From Alkalihalobacillus sp. YIM B00296 (GTDB lineage: Bacteria > Bacillota > Bacilli > Bacillales > Fictibacillaceae), in the NCBI RefSeq assembly GCF_020179385.1, contig NZ_JAIBLJ010000009.1, forward strand, positions 80,205 through 144,204: a stretch of 64,000 nt of DNA, in the 5' to 3' direction. Shown piece by piece: positions 1 through 8,973 of the stretch (positions within the stretch are counted from its first letter, which is position 1; each line of letters opens with the position of its first letter). The notes below the pieces were generated by a model. It was given only the letters and a program-made list of their open reading frames with translations, did no database searches and was not told the DNA's origin. The translations under genes and the position numbers were made by a program.

Positions 1-44
1 ATCAACATTCATGTTGATTAATGATCACGTTTGTATATTATAAT
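1..44 (+). promoter_or_regulatory. Possible promoter and operator before the TetR gene
   Basis: An inverted repeat with 8-bp arms (ATCAACAT, 2-nt centre, ATGTTGAT) occupies 1-18. It overlaps a possible -35 TTGATT (14-19), which is followed after 16 nt by TATTAT (36-41); an alternative -10 TATAAT lies at 39-44. TetR regulators commonly bind such palindromes over their own promoter, so autoregulation is a reasonable inference, but the site could also serve a gene to the left of the window. Confidence 0.35.
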
Positions 45-158
45 AGGAGAGTAGAGTATCGGATTCAATAAGCAAAACTTATAGAACCTGTCGAGAATTC
101 AACACATGAATGAGAACCTGTTGTTTTTCTCTATTTTTTATATAAGGAGGGTTTTACA

Positions 159-797
159 ATGTCAATGGATCGCCGCAAAGTAAGGACCAGGGCGCTTCTT
201 CGGAAAGCTTTAATTGAAGTGATGGAAGAGAAAGGACCTGAACGTATAACCGTTCGTGATCTGACTGACAAAGCGGATATTAACCGGGGAACCTTCTATT
301 TACACTATACGGATTTACCTGCTATGCTCCAGCAGGTAAAAACGGAGATGTGGGACGGATTAAAGCAAAGGATGGAGAAACTGAATCCTTATGACTACTT
401 GTCTTATGCCACCAGAAACGAACCTGATCCTATGATGGTTAAGGTTTTCGAATACTATGCAGAGCATGCTGATTTTTTTCGAGTCATTCTCGGTCCGAAG
501 GGAGATCCAGCATTTCCCGTGCTTATCAAGGAGTTTTTAAAAAAGCATCACATCACAAAAATTCTCAATATTCAGCCGGAATTGGCAGAAACCATTCTGC
601 CAAAAGATTATATGGTAGAATATTTTGCTGCATCCAACCTTAGTATTCTTCTTCATTGGATAGAGACCGGTATGCAGGAATCAGCAGATACAATTGCTTT
701 GTTGATAACGAATATTCTCGGCATTAGTGTAGAACGACTATATCGTATTAAAGATTATAATCACGGCAACAAAAAAACCCATGTCCGCAAAACATGA
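159..797 (+). CDS. TetR/AcrR family transcriptional regulator
   Basis: A 212-residue DNA-binding repressor. The N-terminal helix-turn-helix covers about residues 10-55, with the TetR signature ITVRDLTDKADINRGTFYLHY. The rest is a helical ligand/dimer domain with no recognisable effector pocket; it resembles the C-terminal domain of many Bacillus TetR proteins of unknown ligand. The ATG at 159 sits 7 nt after an AAGGAGGG ribosome site; a second ATG at 165 is possible. The stop overlaps the start of a 40-codon membrane peptide (ATGA), so the two are probably translated together. No transporter is next to it, so the target is not evident. Confidence 0.85.
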   Translation: MSMDRRKVRTRALLRKALIEVMEEKGPERITVRDLTDKADINRGTFYLHYTDLPAMLQQVKTEMWDGLKQRMEKLNPYDYLSYATRNEPDPMMVKVFEYYAEHADFFRVILGPKGDPAFPVLIKEFLKKHHITKILNIQPELAETILPKDYMVEYFAASNLSILLHWIETGMQESADTIALLITNILGISVERLYRIKDYNHGNKKTHVRKT

Positions 798-916
798 GTT
801 ATTCTAATAGTTGGTTCGATTGGATCATTGCATTATTATTTTTTGGAATTTTATTTACGTTGATTCTTGGGCAGAACCCGTCAGTGCAGTCCCAGTCCTT
901 TTTCAATCGTTTTTAA
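794..916 (+). CDS. Small membrane peptide coupled to the TetR gene
   Basis: A 40-residue ORF starts at the ATGA overlap with the TetR stop. It has one strongly hydrophobic stretch (about residues 9-25, WIIALLFFGILFTLILG) flanked by polar ends, so a single membrane helix is predicted. The overlap suggests translational coupling; there is no independent ribosome site. Its last 14 bases overlap the convergent end of the GNAT gene. It could be a genuine small membrane protein or a chance frame; I recognise no family. Confidence 0.35.
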   Translation: MSYSNSWFDWIIALLFFGILFTLILGQNPSVQSQSFFNRF

Positions 917-1439
917 TTTTTGCATACATGGTCAAATCGATGAATCCTTGACCACTATAGGCATAATCCTTCAAGACGCCTTCCCTTTCAAATCCCAATT
1001 TTTCAATCAAACTAGAGGAAGCTTTATTATGAGGCGAGATGAGGGCGCCTACCCGGTGGAGGTCCAAATGCTCAAATCCATACTCGATAATCGTTTCAAT
1101 GGCTTCCTTCATATAAGCATTGCCCCAATATTCCGGGGAAAGTTCATAACCGATTTCAGCCCTGTAATAACGATGGTTCCAATTATGGAAACCGCATGTC
1201 CCGATCAATCTTCCATTCGACTTTAAGAAGATTCCCCATCGGATGACCGTATTATGTTTCAAGCCGACACGAAATTTCTGAATCAGTTCTTGAGCTTCAG
1301 ATATGTCGGTCATCGGGTCCGAACCGTAAAATTTCAGGATTTCTTTATTCGTAAAAAGATCATATAGGATTCCGACATGTTCACCTTTAATTTCTTTCAA
1401 ATGAAGTCGTTTCGTGTTCAATTCAGGAAATGATTCCAT
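903..1439 (-). CDS. GNAT family N-acetyltransferase (RimJ/RimL-like)
   Basis: A 178-residue acetyl-CoA dependent N-acetyltransferase of the RimJ/RimL ribosomal-protein type (YdaF/YjcK-like in Bacillus). Visible features are the N-terminal TKRLHLKEI strand, the core GTCGFHNW, the AEIGYELSPEYWGNAYMKEA segment with the acetyl-CoA loop, and the C-terminal NKASSSLIEKLGFEREG. I chose the ATG at 1439 because AAGGTGA lies about 7-10 nt before it; an upstream ATG at 1448 is too close to that site. It follows the PAP2 gene with almost no gap, so the two form an operon. The acceptor substrate cannot be deduced. Confidence 0.85.
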   Translation of the reverse strand: MESFPELNTKRLHLKEIKGEHVGILYDLFTNKEILKFYGSDPMTDISEAQELIQKFRVGLKHNTVIRWGIFLKSNGRLIGTCGFHNWNHRYYRAEIGYELSPEYWGNAYMKEAIETIIEYGFEHLDLHRVGALISPHNKASSSLIEKLGFEREGVLKDYAYSGQGFIDLTMYAKIKND

Positions 1440-1440
1440 A

Positions 1441-2136
1441 TTATTCATTCACCTTTCTGCGTTCAGTTCGTCGATTCAAGATAGTAAGGGCATAAATACA
1501 AGACAAAAGCCAGACTCCTCCTGCTGAATAACCCGCGATCACATCACTAGGATAGTGGACATATAAATATATCCGCGACAATCCGATCAGAAAAATCCAT
1601 AAACCTACCACCAGGACAACAGGCCAATATTGTTTCCCTTTTCTTCGTAAATACTGGACCAACAAATAGCCCATGATTCCATAAGCTGCAATCGAAACCA
1701 TTGCATGACCACTTGGAAAACTGTATCCCCCAACCTCAACGAGATGTTCAAGTCCCGGCCTTTCCCTTTGGAAAAACCCCTTGAGCACTGTATTTAATCC
1801 CCACGCTCCAAGTACTCCAATGAGCAGGGTAAACGCTTCCCACTTCAATTGTTTTCTTAAAAGGAAGATAAGTAGGCTCAAGACCAAAACGACGTATGTA
1901 TACGTATCACCTGCATGTGTCATGAAAATCATGAAATTTGTCAGCCACGGTGTTTGCAAGCTATAAATAACATTCGAAATGAACGTGTCGAATCCCTGCA
2001 ACTCATTTTCCAAAAGCTCATTCGACAGCCCGGCAAAAACCCATATAAAAGCCAATGCAGCGATAATGCCTGCTATCAATTCAAGACTGATTTTTTCAAA
2101 TGCTTTTTTTGTTTTAGATGTATTGAGATCAACCAC
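1441..2136 (-). CDS. PAP2 family lipid phosphatase
   Basis: An integral membrane phosphatase of the type 2 phosphatidic acid phosphatase family, acting on lipid phosphates such as phosphatidylglycerophosphate or undecaprenyl pyrophosphate. The three catalytic motifs are complete: KGFFQRERP, SFPSGH, and SRIYLYVHYPSDV. Five to six membrane helices are apparent. The reading frame is open back to an ATG at 2160, but GTG at 2136 is preferred because AAGGGGAG precedes it with ideal spacing, giving 231 residues. It is the first gene of a two-gene operon with the acetyltransferase. Substrate is not determinable from sequence. Confidence 0.88.
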   Translation of the reverse strand: MVDLNTSKTKKAFEKISLELIAGIIAALAFIWVFAGLSNELLENELQGFDTFISNVIYSLQTPWLTNFMIFMTHAGDTYTYVVLVLSLLIFLLRKQLKWEAFTLLIGVLGAWGLNTVLKGFFQRERPGLEHLVEVGGYSFPSGHAMVSIAAYGIMGYLLVQYLRRKGKQYWPVVLVVGLWIFLIGLSRIYLYVHYPSDVIAGYSAGGVWLLSCIYALTILNRRTERRKVNE

Positions 2137-2400
2137 CGAATCTCCCCTTCCATACCCCATGTATCCTGTGTGCTTTTATTTAAAGAATGAGCCGAACTGC
2201 TCAATAAAGCGCCCATTTACCTGTAAACCTGCATAAGACGATATGTCACTAAATAATAGTATTTTATCATGAAAATCTCGCTGCTATAGATAAAGAAAAG
2301 ATTTTCCAGTTTTAAATTAAAGAAGGGATTTTAAAAAGTTAACAAGAAATAACAACATCACAGAAAAATAATTTCCTTTGAAAACATTTGAGGTGGTTAC

Positions 2401-2790
2401 TTGAAGTGGTTAATGGAAAAACCGCGTAAACGGATTTTAACAAAACCGACTAGAGAGGTTGAGTACAAGCTTGTCTTCATCGGAAGCCTGATCGGATTCT
2501 TCTCATCGTCCCTCTATTTTGTGTTATTTGAGCATGTTTTTGGTAGTCCAACTGACCTGAATAGTGCAATCGCTGGCAGTTTTTCAGGCGTTATCGCCTC
2601 ATTTTCAGCATTTATGTGCCTGAAGCTTGTAGATTATCAAACACGGAAATTCGCCATATGCATTGCCATCTGTGCGATTTGGGGGTTAATTAGCGTCAGT
2701 TACTTTTACACAATCCCTGCTCTCTTGTTATTATCGTCGACTTTCCTATGTTTTTGGAGGAAAAACAGGGAAATACGTCTCATTAAGTAA
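2401..2790 (+). CDS. Four-helix membrane protein of unknown function
   Basis: A 129-residue protein with a basic N-terminus and about four hydrophobic segments (near residues 25-47, 56-78, 85-100 and 102-118), ending in a basic tail. I do not recognise the family. The TTG start at 2401 is preceded by GAGGTGG with 4-5 nt spacing. It stands alone between divergent genes, with about 240 nt of featureless AT-rich DNA upstream. Confidence 0.6.
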   Translation: MKWLMEKPRKRILTKPTREVEYKLVFIGSLIGFFSSSLYFVLFEHVFGSPTDLNSAIAGSFSGVIASFSAFMCLKLVDYQTRKFAICIAICAIWGLISVSYFYTIPALLLLSSTFLCFWRKNREIRLIK

Positions 2791-2803
2791 TATAAAAAGA
2801 GAA

Positions 2804-2832
2804 AAAGGGGTGACAAGATCGCCAGCCCCTTT
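2804..2832 (-). terminator. Terminator of the drug-exporter gene
   Basis: AAAGGGG and CCCCTTT arms around a short loop, followed on the minus strand by TTCTC. It lies between two convergent genes and could work in both directions. Confidence 0.6.
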
Positions 2833-2842
2833 CCCTATTCCT

Positions 2843-4438
2843 TTACACGGTCGAACGTCTTTTTTCTTCTAACGAAATATTATCTTCCACATCCTCATCT
2901 TCATGGTTCGAAGTCTTCAATCTTACTTCTTTTAAAAATACGACAAGAATGACTGCTAAAATCATTGTAAAAGCACCAAAAAGGAATGCACCACCCAAGG
3001 CATCACTTAACGTATTTCTCATCGCACCGAGTAACTGGTTCATTGATTCACTCTGTTCAGCAGGAATTTGTTCTTTAAAAGTCTGTAGTTGTTCAGGATC
3101 CATAAGAATTTTAGGATCCGATGCTCCTTCCATGTTTCCTGCAGAACCAGCCATTTCTATATTTTTCATATTAGAACGCATGATCATATTCATGATAGCC
3201 CCCATTATCGATACCCCGATCGTACCTCCTAGCTGTCTAAACAGTTGGACAGATGAGGTAGCAACACCAAGGTATTTATAAGCGACCGAATTCTGGATGG
3301 TTATCGTGAAAATCGGAAAACTGCAACCCAGTCCAAGACCGATGATCATCAATCGATAAATAGCATCAAGGTTCGTACTATTGACGTTTAACGTAGTCAA
3401 TGAGAAGATCCCGATCCCCATCGTCATTAAACCGAGTATAGCTAGTTTTTTATATTTTCCAGTCTTTGTGATCAACTGACCAATAATCGTACTTGAAACG
3501 ACCATGCTCAACATCATCGACATCATGATGAAGCCCGTTTTCGTGGCAGATGTCCCGATTACGCCTTGGATGAAGAATGGCATATACATGATGGCACCGA
3601 ACATGGCTATGCCGATCAATAATCCGATAAGATTAGATATCGTAAAGACACTGTTTCTAAAAAGATCCAACGGGAGGACCGGATTGGAGACCTTTCGTTC
3701 GGTATATAAGAATGCGAGCAAAGCCATGATAGATATTGCAAGCAGGCCGTTCACCTGCAAGGAACCCCACGTATACTGGTTCCCTGCCCACGAAAATGCG
3801 AGCAGCAATGGAATGATCGTACCTGCGAGAAAAAGCGAACCGAAATAATCGATTCTTCCATAGTCTTTACGCGGTACACTAGGAAATAAACGCATGATCA
3901 AAATGAACGCGACAAATCCGACGGGAAGGAAGATCCAAAAAATCCATTTCCATGAAAAGTGATCGACAATGTACCCACCGAGTGTCGGGCCGAATACACT
4001 TGACAGACCGAATACGGCAGCCATCAGTCCTTGCCAACGCCCCCTCTCGCGTGGGGAAAACAAATCGCCGATCGAAGCAAAAGATGTGGAAAAGATCATC
4101 CCGCCTGCCAACCCCTGGAAAGCTCTATAGATGATGAGCATTGTCATCGTATGGGCTGTTCCACATAAGAAACTCGCAATGATGAATAAACCTAATCCGA
4201 GCAATATGAATGGTTTACGACCATACATGTCAGACAATTTCCCTACTAGAATCGCTGTTACACTGGAGGCAAGCATATAAATTGTAAAGATCCAGCTGAA
4301 GTAATTCATCCCTCCAAGATCGGAGACGATTTTCGGTAATGCCGTACCAATGATGGTCTGGTTCAATGCAGCAAATAACATGGACGCTAACACCGCAACC
4401 ATAATCGTAATTTTCTGTTTGAAAGGTAAATGTTCCAT
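2843..4438 (-). CDS. MFS drug transporter, DHA2 (14-helix, EmrB/QacA) family
   Basis: A 531-residue proton-driven multidrug exporter. Fourteen membrane helices fit the length; motif A appears as GKLSDMYGRKPF between helices 2 and 3 and motif C as GPTLGGYIVD in helix 5. In helix 1 the usual acidic residue of LDxTI is Asn (LNQTIIGTALP). The C-terminal tail is acidic and cytoplasmic. AGGGG precedes the ATG. The MarR gene lies 122 nt upstream on the same strand, and a separate promoter with an inverted repeat sits in that gap, so the exporter is probably repressed by that MarR protein. Confidence 0.9.
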   Translation of the reverse strand: MEHLPFKQKITIMVAVLASMLFAALNQTIIGTALPKIVSDLGGMNYFSWIFTIYMLASSVTAILVGKLSDMYGRKPFILLGLGLFIIASFLCGTAHTMTMLIIYRAFQGLAGGMIFSTSFASIGDLFSPRERGRWQGLMAAVFGLSSVFGPTLGGYIVDHFSWKWIFWIFLPVGFVAFILIMRLFPSVPRKDYGRIDYFGSLFLAGTIIPLLLAFSWAGNQYTWGSLQVNGLLAISIMALLAFLYTERKVSNPVLPLDLFRNSVFTISNLIGLLIGIAMFGAIMYMPFFIQGVIGTSATKTGFIMMSMMLSMVVSSTIIGQLITKTGKYKKLAILGLMTMGIGIFSLTTLNVNSTNLDAIYRLMIIGLGLGCSFPIFTITIQNSVAYKYLGVATSSVQLFRQLGGTIGVSIMGAIMNMIMRSNMKNIEMAGSAGNMEGASDPKILMDPEQLQTFKEQIPAEQSESMNQLLGAMRNTLSDALGGAFLFGAFTMILAVILVVFLKEVRLKTSNHEDEDVEDNISLEEKRRSTV

Positions 4439-4459
4439 ATTTCGCTACCCCTAACTTTC

Positions 4460-4489
4460 ATTAAATGAGTAGTTCACTTTGTGAATCAA
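4460..4489 (-). promoter_or_regulatory. Promoter of the DHA2 exporter with inverted repeat
   Basis: On the minus strand TTGATT (4489-4484) and TTTAAT (4465-4460) are 18 nt apart. The inverted repeat TTCAC-TTT-GTGAA (4473-4485) overlaps the -35 element and runs into the spacer, where a bound MarR dimer would block RNA polymerase. Regulation is inferred from position. Confidence 0.5.
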
Positions 4490-4560
4490 TAACAAAAAAG
4501 AAAACTTTGGGATATTCCAATGTTTTCATTCTTTTTCAACTCAAATCCATACCTCTTTGT

Positions 4561-4995
4561 TTATTTATGTTTAGAGGAATCAGTGATTTTCGAGAAAAGA
4601 TGCACAAGAGTCTGCATTTCCTCATCAGAGAGGTTTTTGAACTTTCCTTCCATGTAGTGATGCTTTTTTTCCTCAAGGGAATTCACTAGCTCCCGTCCTT
4701 TTTCGGTCATACAAAGATAAATCACTCTTCGATCATTTTCCGCTCTTTTCCTTGTGACGAACCCGCGCTTGACCATTCGATCAGTCACCGCTGTGATATG
4801 ACTTGTAGCCACATTGAATTCTTGAGAAAGCATCGAGGTCATGACCTCTTCTTTTTCCATGATGAATTTCATATAAGTAAATTCAGTTGATGTACATTCA
4901 TCTTCAAAAAGGTTGTTGATTTCCTTCCGAAACATCCTGAATGTCGTTCGAAAGCTTTTTTCCAACTTCCATATTAATTGTTGTCGATTATTCAT
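4561..4995 (-). CDS. MarR family transcriptional regulator
   Basis: A 144-residue winged-helix dimeric repressor. The recognition region reads SQEFNVATSHITAVTDRMVKRG and is followed by the MarR wing RKRAENDRRVIYLCMTEKG. N- and C-terminal helices form the dimer interface. It precedes the DHA2 exporter on the same strand, the usual arrangement for a drug-responsive MarR. A palindrome at 5026-5038 in its own promoter suggests autoregulation. Confidence 0.9.
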   Translation of the reverse strand: MNNRQQLIWKLEKSFRTTFRMFRKEINNLFEDECTSTEFTYMKFIMEKEEVMTSMLSQEFNVATSHITAVTDRMVKRGFVTRKRAENDRRVIYLCMTEKGRELVNSLEEKKHHYMEGKFKNLSDEEMQTLVHLFSKITDSSKHK

Positions 4996-5025
4996 TACAC
5001 TACACCTAACAATCTATACATTTAG

Positions 5026-5038
5026 TTAACCAGGTTAA
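5026..5038 (-). promoter_or_regulatory. MarR operator
   Basis: TTAACC-A-GGTTAA is a perfect inverted repeat about 30 nt before the marR start and overlaps the likely promoter core. Inferred autoregulatory site. Confidence 0.5.
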
Positions 5039-5221
5039 GTATATCAGATAATAAGTGATATTAAAACCACTGGAATTGTTTAGAATAGTAAAAAGGAATT
5101 GAACCCTCCTTCATGGTAAGTATATTTATGCAAAATTCGTAAAATGCATAGCTTTCTATTATCAATTTTGATGGATTTATACTATACTGTTAATGTAGTT
5201 TTGTTTGAAAGGAAGAGTCAT

Positions 5222-5644
5222 ATGAATATTGGCTTTTACTTACTACCGAAGAGTGAAGTGAAATACTTGAATCCTGAATCGACCATCCGGCAAGCCTTGG
5301 AAAAGATGTCTTACCATAAGTATACATCTGTTCCACTTGTCGATGATGAGGGTAAATATGCAGGAACCTTGACTGAAGGCGATCTTCTTTGGAGATTGAA
5401 AGAAGACCTTGATGGAGATGAAGATTATGATGAAATTCAAAGAATCAAATTGAAGGATGTGCCAAGAAGAGTCAAGAACATCCCGATATCCATCAATGCC
5501 AATATGGAAGATCTCATTACATTGGCCACAGACCAGAACTTCATTCCGATTACGGATGATAATGGACATTTTATCGGAATCATCCGACGCAGGGATATCA
5601 TCAAGTATTGCGCAAGTGTGATCTGGGAAAAAAACGAAGCATGA
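5222..5644 (+). CDS. Stand-alone tandem CBS-domain protein
   Basis: A 140-residue protein made only of two CBS motifs (about residues 10-65 and 75-135), each with the typical pattern of strand, helix and VPLVDDEGKYAGTLTEGDLL or IPITDDNGHFIGIIRRRDII. Such proteins bind adenine nucleotides, and related Bacillus ones bind c-di-AMP; ligand and partner here are unknown. The frame is open from 5144, but ATG 5222 has the ribosome site AAGGAAGAG. An acidic linker (EDLDGDEDYDE) joins the halves. Single gene followed by a strong terminator. Confidence 0.82.
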   Translation: MNIGFYLLPKSEVKYLNPESTIRQALEKMSYHKYTSVPLVDDEGKYAGTLTEGDLLWRLKEDLDGDEDYDEIQRIKLKDVPRRVKNIPISINANMEDLITLATDQNFIPITDDNGHFIGIIRRRDIIKYCASVIWEKNEA

Positions 5645-5653
5645 AACGAAAGG

Positions 5654-5683
5654 CGGAGCTGACAATGATTAGCTCCGTTTTTT
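5654..5683 (+). terminator. Terminator of the CBS gene
   Basis: CGGAGCT and AGCTCCG arms with a 10-nt loop, then TTTTTT. Confidence 0.8.
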
Positions 5684-5737
5684 ATATTCAGGTAAATATC
5701 AACTGGTTTTACCTTGAACAACTTCAATGGTGCTTCA

Positions 5738-5918
5738 TTATGCAAATAACGGTAACCACGTTTTATAGAGGCCTTCGCCGCTCGTATCGATCGTCAGCGT
5801 AGCGATGTCTTTATGCGCCCAATCAAATGAAGGTAGAACTTCCCTATGATAACGCTGTTCCGTAAAGATCGTTTCGCCATATTTTAACAGCAAATAAGGA
5901 TACGATTGAAATCAGCAC
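5738..5918 (-). pseudogene. Remnant of a short gene of unknown family
   Basis: On the minus strand a frame open from about 5911 to the stop at 5738 encodes about 57 residues with natural composition (containing LLLKYGETIFTEQRYHREV and DWAHKDIATLTIDTSGEG). It has no usable start of its own. A GTG at 5918 in another frame reads MLISI and then meets this frame after a one-base shift, suggesting a decayed or mis-sequenced gene. I do not recognise the family. It lies in the 357-nt gap before cardiolipin synthase. Confidence 0.3.
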
Positions 5919-6001
5919 TGTCCTATCGATTTCTCCCCCCTCGTTTTTCCAGGTATTTTTAAGGGTATTATAAAGGATAGCAATCTGAGAGGGTAATGTG
6001 T

Positions 6002-7504
6002 ATGAAACGTATTAGACAGTTTTTCCTGTGCTTGATTATGATCCTTTGCGTCGGGATCATCCTTACTGCTAAACAATCGTCAGATTTAAAAATACTTGCA
6101 GGGGTCATCTATTTTAGTATTGGATTATCGGTTTGTTATGTATTGATGCTTGAAAACCGCTCACCATATAAAACACTCTTATGGATGTATGCCATATTGT
6201 TCGTCCCGATCCTTGGCTACATCTTTTTCATTTATTCTGGACAGTTGGAAGTAAAAGGCCATCTATTCAAGGCAAAACGGATGGATAACTATGAAAAAGC
6301 CCAGGAAATGCAGCTCGAAAACAAACCTTCAGAAAAATGGACACACCTGAATGATACAGAACGGGAATTTTCGAGGTTGGTTACGACCCTCAGTGATCAG
6401 ACGATCAGTTTCCACTCTTATACGGAAGTTTTACGGAATGGGGCTCAAAAATTCCCCCGGTTGCTAGCTGAATTAAGAAAGGCAAAAGATTATATCCATA
6501 TGGAATATTACATTTTCCGTTCAGATGATATCGGCCGGGAAGTCATGAACATCTTGTGTGAAAAAGCGGCGGAGGGTGTTGAGGTACGCTTCATTTATGA
6601 CGCGATCGGGAGTCTGAAACTATCTGATCAAGATGTATCAAGGATGAGAGAAGCGGGTGTACAGGTTCATAGTTTTCTTCCTATAAAGAAAGGATTTTTC
6701 AATCAAAAATTCAATTTCAGGAACCACCGGAAAATCGTCGTAATCGATAATAGGATTGGTTTCGTAGGGGGATTGAATGTCGGCAATGAATATCTCGGGA
6801 AGGGTATAAAGTTCGGCTATTGGCGTGATACCCATCTCCTTGTAAAAGGCGAAGCTTTACGTGATTTGCAACGTGTGTTTTTAATCGATTGGAGTTACGT
6901 CAACAACGAATCTTTATTTGTAGAACGGTATCTGGCAATGGAGCCAAGTGAAGAAAGTGGGGGTGTTCAGGTCGTACCCAGTGGTCCAGATACTTCTCAA
7001 GGGGTCATGAGCTACTTATACTACAGTATGATTACCTCCGCTCAAAAATCAGTATGGATCACCACACCTTATTTCATACCGAGTAAGGAAATTCGTACTG
7101 CCCTGCTCATCGCCGCCGCAAAAGGAATCGATGTCCGGCTTATAGTCCCTGAAACGAATGATGGTTTCTTGACGCAATATGCCACCCGTTCCTATTTTAG
7201 TGAATTGTTGCATTATGGGGTGAAGGTTTATCTGTATCAGAAAGGGTTCCATCACCAAAAAACGATTATCATTGACGGAAATTATGCTACGCTTGGTACA
7301 GCTAATGTAGATTTACGGAGCTTCCATCTAAACTTTGAGGTGAATGTCTTCATGTTCCGAACTCCAACGATCGAAACGTTGGTTTCGCAATATCAAGAGG
7401 ACCTTGAATACAGTATGGAGATTGAGGTGGAAACCCATCAAAAGCGGGGTCTGTTCCTACGGACAAAAGAATCATTTTGTCGATTATTTTCGCCGGTATT
7501 ATAA
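6002..7504 (+). CDS. cls: Cardiolipin synthase (phospholipase D superfamily)
   Basis: Joins two phosphatidylglycerol molecules into cardiolipin at the membrane. The 500-residue protein has two N-terminal membrane helices (about residues 5-22 and 30-70, PLDc_N region) and two HKD catalytic motifs: NHRKIVVIDN around His242 and HHQKTIIIDG around His418, each followed by the GLN or GTAN strand. Length fits the ClsA/YwnE class. ATG 6002 is chosen because GAGAGGG lies 7-8 nt upstream; ATG 5996 is too close to it. It appears monocistronic. Confidence 0.93.
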   Translation: MKRIRQFFLCLIMILCVGIILTAKQSSDLKILAGVIYFSIGLSVCYVLMLENRSPYKTLLWMYAILFVPILGYIFFIYSGQLEVKGHLFKAKRMDNYEKAQEMQLENKPSEKWTHLNDTEREFSRLVTTLSDQTISFHSYTEVLRNGAQKFPRLLAELRKAKDYIHMEYYIFRSDDIGREVMNILCEKAAEGVEVRFIYDAIGSLKLSDQDVSRMREAGVQVHSFLPIKKGFFNQKFNFRNHRKIVVIDNRIGFVGGLNVGNEYLGKGIKFGYWRDTHLLVKGEALRDLQRVFLIDWSYVNNESLFVERYLAMEPSEESGGVQVVPSGPDTSQGVMSYLYYSMITSAQKSVWITTPYFIPSKEIRTALLIAAAKGIDVRLIVPETNDGFLTQYATRSYFSELLHYGVKVYLYQKGFHHQKTIIIDGNYATLGTANVDLRSFHLNFEVNVFMFRTPTIETLVSQYQEDLEYSMEIEVETHQKRGLFLRTKESFCRLFSPVL

Positions 7505-7581
7505 CTTGATACGAAGCAGTATTTTGAGGTACTAATAAACGCTTCATGAGACCATGAAATCGCGAAAACCTGAATATGAAT

Positions 7582-7611
7582 GGCTGACAAAACATAATGG
7601 CAGCCTTTTTC
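7582..7611 (+). terminator. Terminator after cardiolipin synthase
   Basis: GGCTG and CAGCC arms followed by TTTTT. The preceding stretch (7524-7567) carries a single copy of the gaggtact/gagaccat unit that is doubled at 14829-14937. Confidence 0.6.
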
Positions 7612-7673
7612 TGAAATATAAATTCCATTCCGTGCATACTAAACAAAAGATGTTTGTATAGGAGGATACAGGT

Positions 7674-7952
7674 ATGGGATGGATTTTTCCAATTGGTTTT
7701 TGGTTTGTTGGCACACTTGTCGCAGCAAGCCCAAGAGTTCTTTTCCGTCTAATTGAGAAGGAGAAGGAAAAATTAAGGAAGGTAGCAGATGAAGCGAGGT
7801 TCCGTGATCAAAAGGCTTCTGTTTTCTTCACGGTTGAAGAGAAATTGATGAGTTCGATCCCCTGGTGGTCTTTTACATTGATATGCTCCATATTAGCGAT
7901 TTTTTTGGTTACGTTTGGATTCGTCGCATTAAGCTTTGTGCTTGTCTGGTGA
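7674..7952 (+). CDS. Small membrane protein, two helices
   Basis: A 92-residue protein with hydrophobic segments at about residues 3-24 and 64-91 and a charged, basic/acidic helical middle (LIEKEKEKLRKVADEARFRDQKAS) that probably forms a cytoplasmic coiled helix. AGGAGGATACAGGT precedes the ATG. It ends 5 nt before the stop of the convergent exported-protein gene. I do not recognise the family. Confidence 0.6.
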   Translation: MGWIFPIGFWFVGTLVAASPRVLFRLIEKEKEKLRKVADEARFRDQKASVFFTVEEKLMSSIPWWSFTLICSILAIFLVTFGFVALSFVLVW

Positions 7953-7956
7953 TTAC

Positions 7957-8817
7957 TCAATCATCTGCTTCAAGCAAGGTTTCAAGATCCACCGTCCAAC
8001 GACTGGTCAAGCTATCTCTTTCCAACCGCATGATGGCATCATGCTTATCAAGCCCTTTTCTATTGTTTGTAATGACTTCTACTGAATATTCGGTAACAAG
8101 CAATGTAGAGGGTTCTTTGTCTGATAAAGGCTTGTTTGGATGAACAAAGAATAGTTCCTTCAGCATCCTTTTTTTAATAGGTTGGCTGACCAACTTGTTG
8201 ATGATCATAAAGTCCTCCTGGTTCACAGCATGGATGAAGATACTGGCCAGCTCATCACTTGCTGCATTTTCAATAAAGTCGTCCAGCTTGCCCGATGCCT
8301 TCAAAATCATCAATTGATGAGATGGATCCTCTCTGTTCGTCCTATGGGTTGTACTGTTCGGTAGATGAATGCAAAAGTGTCCCGGAAAGTTATTGGTTAA
8401 TGTGCCAGCACCATGTGGCATTCCGTGCATAGAGGCTGGGATCATCTCAGAGCCGTTCCGTATGAATATGGCCCTCCTCTTCCAGCTCCAGTTCCCGCCA
8501 TAAATCTCTTTCATGATCTCCGTATCGGTCTTTGTAAGAGGCTGCACATCAGCATGATGTTCCCCTGCCCTTCTCTGGACAGTAAAAAATAAACCTGTTT
8601 CAATATCCACAACTTCAAAGGTACTTTTCCTTGGGAAAATCTCATCAGTTTCTTCCCACGTCCTCCATCCGATTCGTTGGGGTACCTGTGTACCATCATC
8701 AAAAATCGAAGGCAAATACTCCACTTTGATGTTTTTAGCTAAAGCATCTTCTATTGGGAAAAGATTAGTTAGAAGTCCACAAAAAACCACTACGGGTATC
8801 ATAAAGGTTCGTTTCAT
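7957..8817 (-). CDS. Secreted protein of a conserved Firmicute family
   Basis: A 286-residue exported protein with a signal peptide (about residues 1-24, ending near EDALAKN). The region FEVVDIETGLFFTVQRRAG, then HHADVQPLTKTDTEIMKEIYGG, SWKRRAIF and MHGMPHGAG, and HFCIHLPNSTTH matches, from memory, a domain found at the C-terminus of many Firmicute wall-associated proteins; its activity is unknown to me. The conserved His and Asp residues hint at a metal or catalytic site. Start ATG 8817 has CGGAGAAA upstream; the frame is open to 8853. Confidence 0.6.
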   Translation of the reverse strand: MKRTFMIPVVVFCGLLTNLFPIEDALAKNIKVEYLPSIFDDGTQVPQRIGWRTWEETDEIFPRKSTFEVVDIETGLFFTVQRRAGEHHADVQPLTKTDTEIMKEIYGGNWSWKRRAIFIRNGSEMIPASMHGMPHGAGTLTNNFPGHFCIHLPNSTTHRTNREDPSHQLMILKASGKLDDFIENAASDELASIFIHAVNQEDFMIINKLVSQPIKKRMLKELFFVHPNKPLSDKEPSTLLVTEYSVEVITNNRKGLDKHDAIMRLERDSLTSRWTVDLETLLEADD

Positions 8818-8973
8818 CTCAATTTCTCCGTTTCGAAGATATTTCCTCTCCAAGTATAGTGTGGCATGGAGGCATGGAACAGTATAACAGGTAATTTTTG
8901 TACCAAAAGGGTTTGATTTACCAGTATCAGCAGGACCATATGATAGGGAATGCTATTCAAGTGAGGAGGGAAA

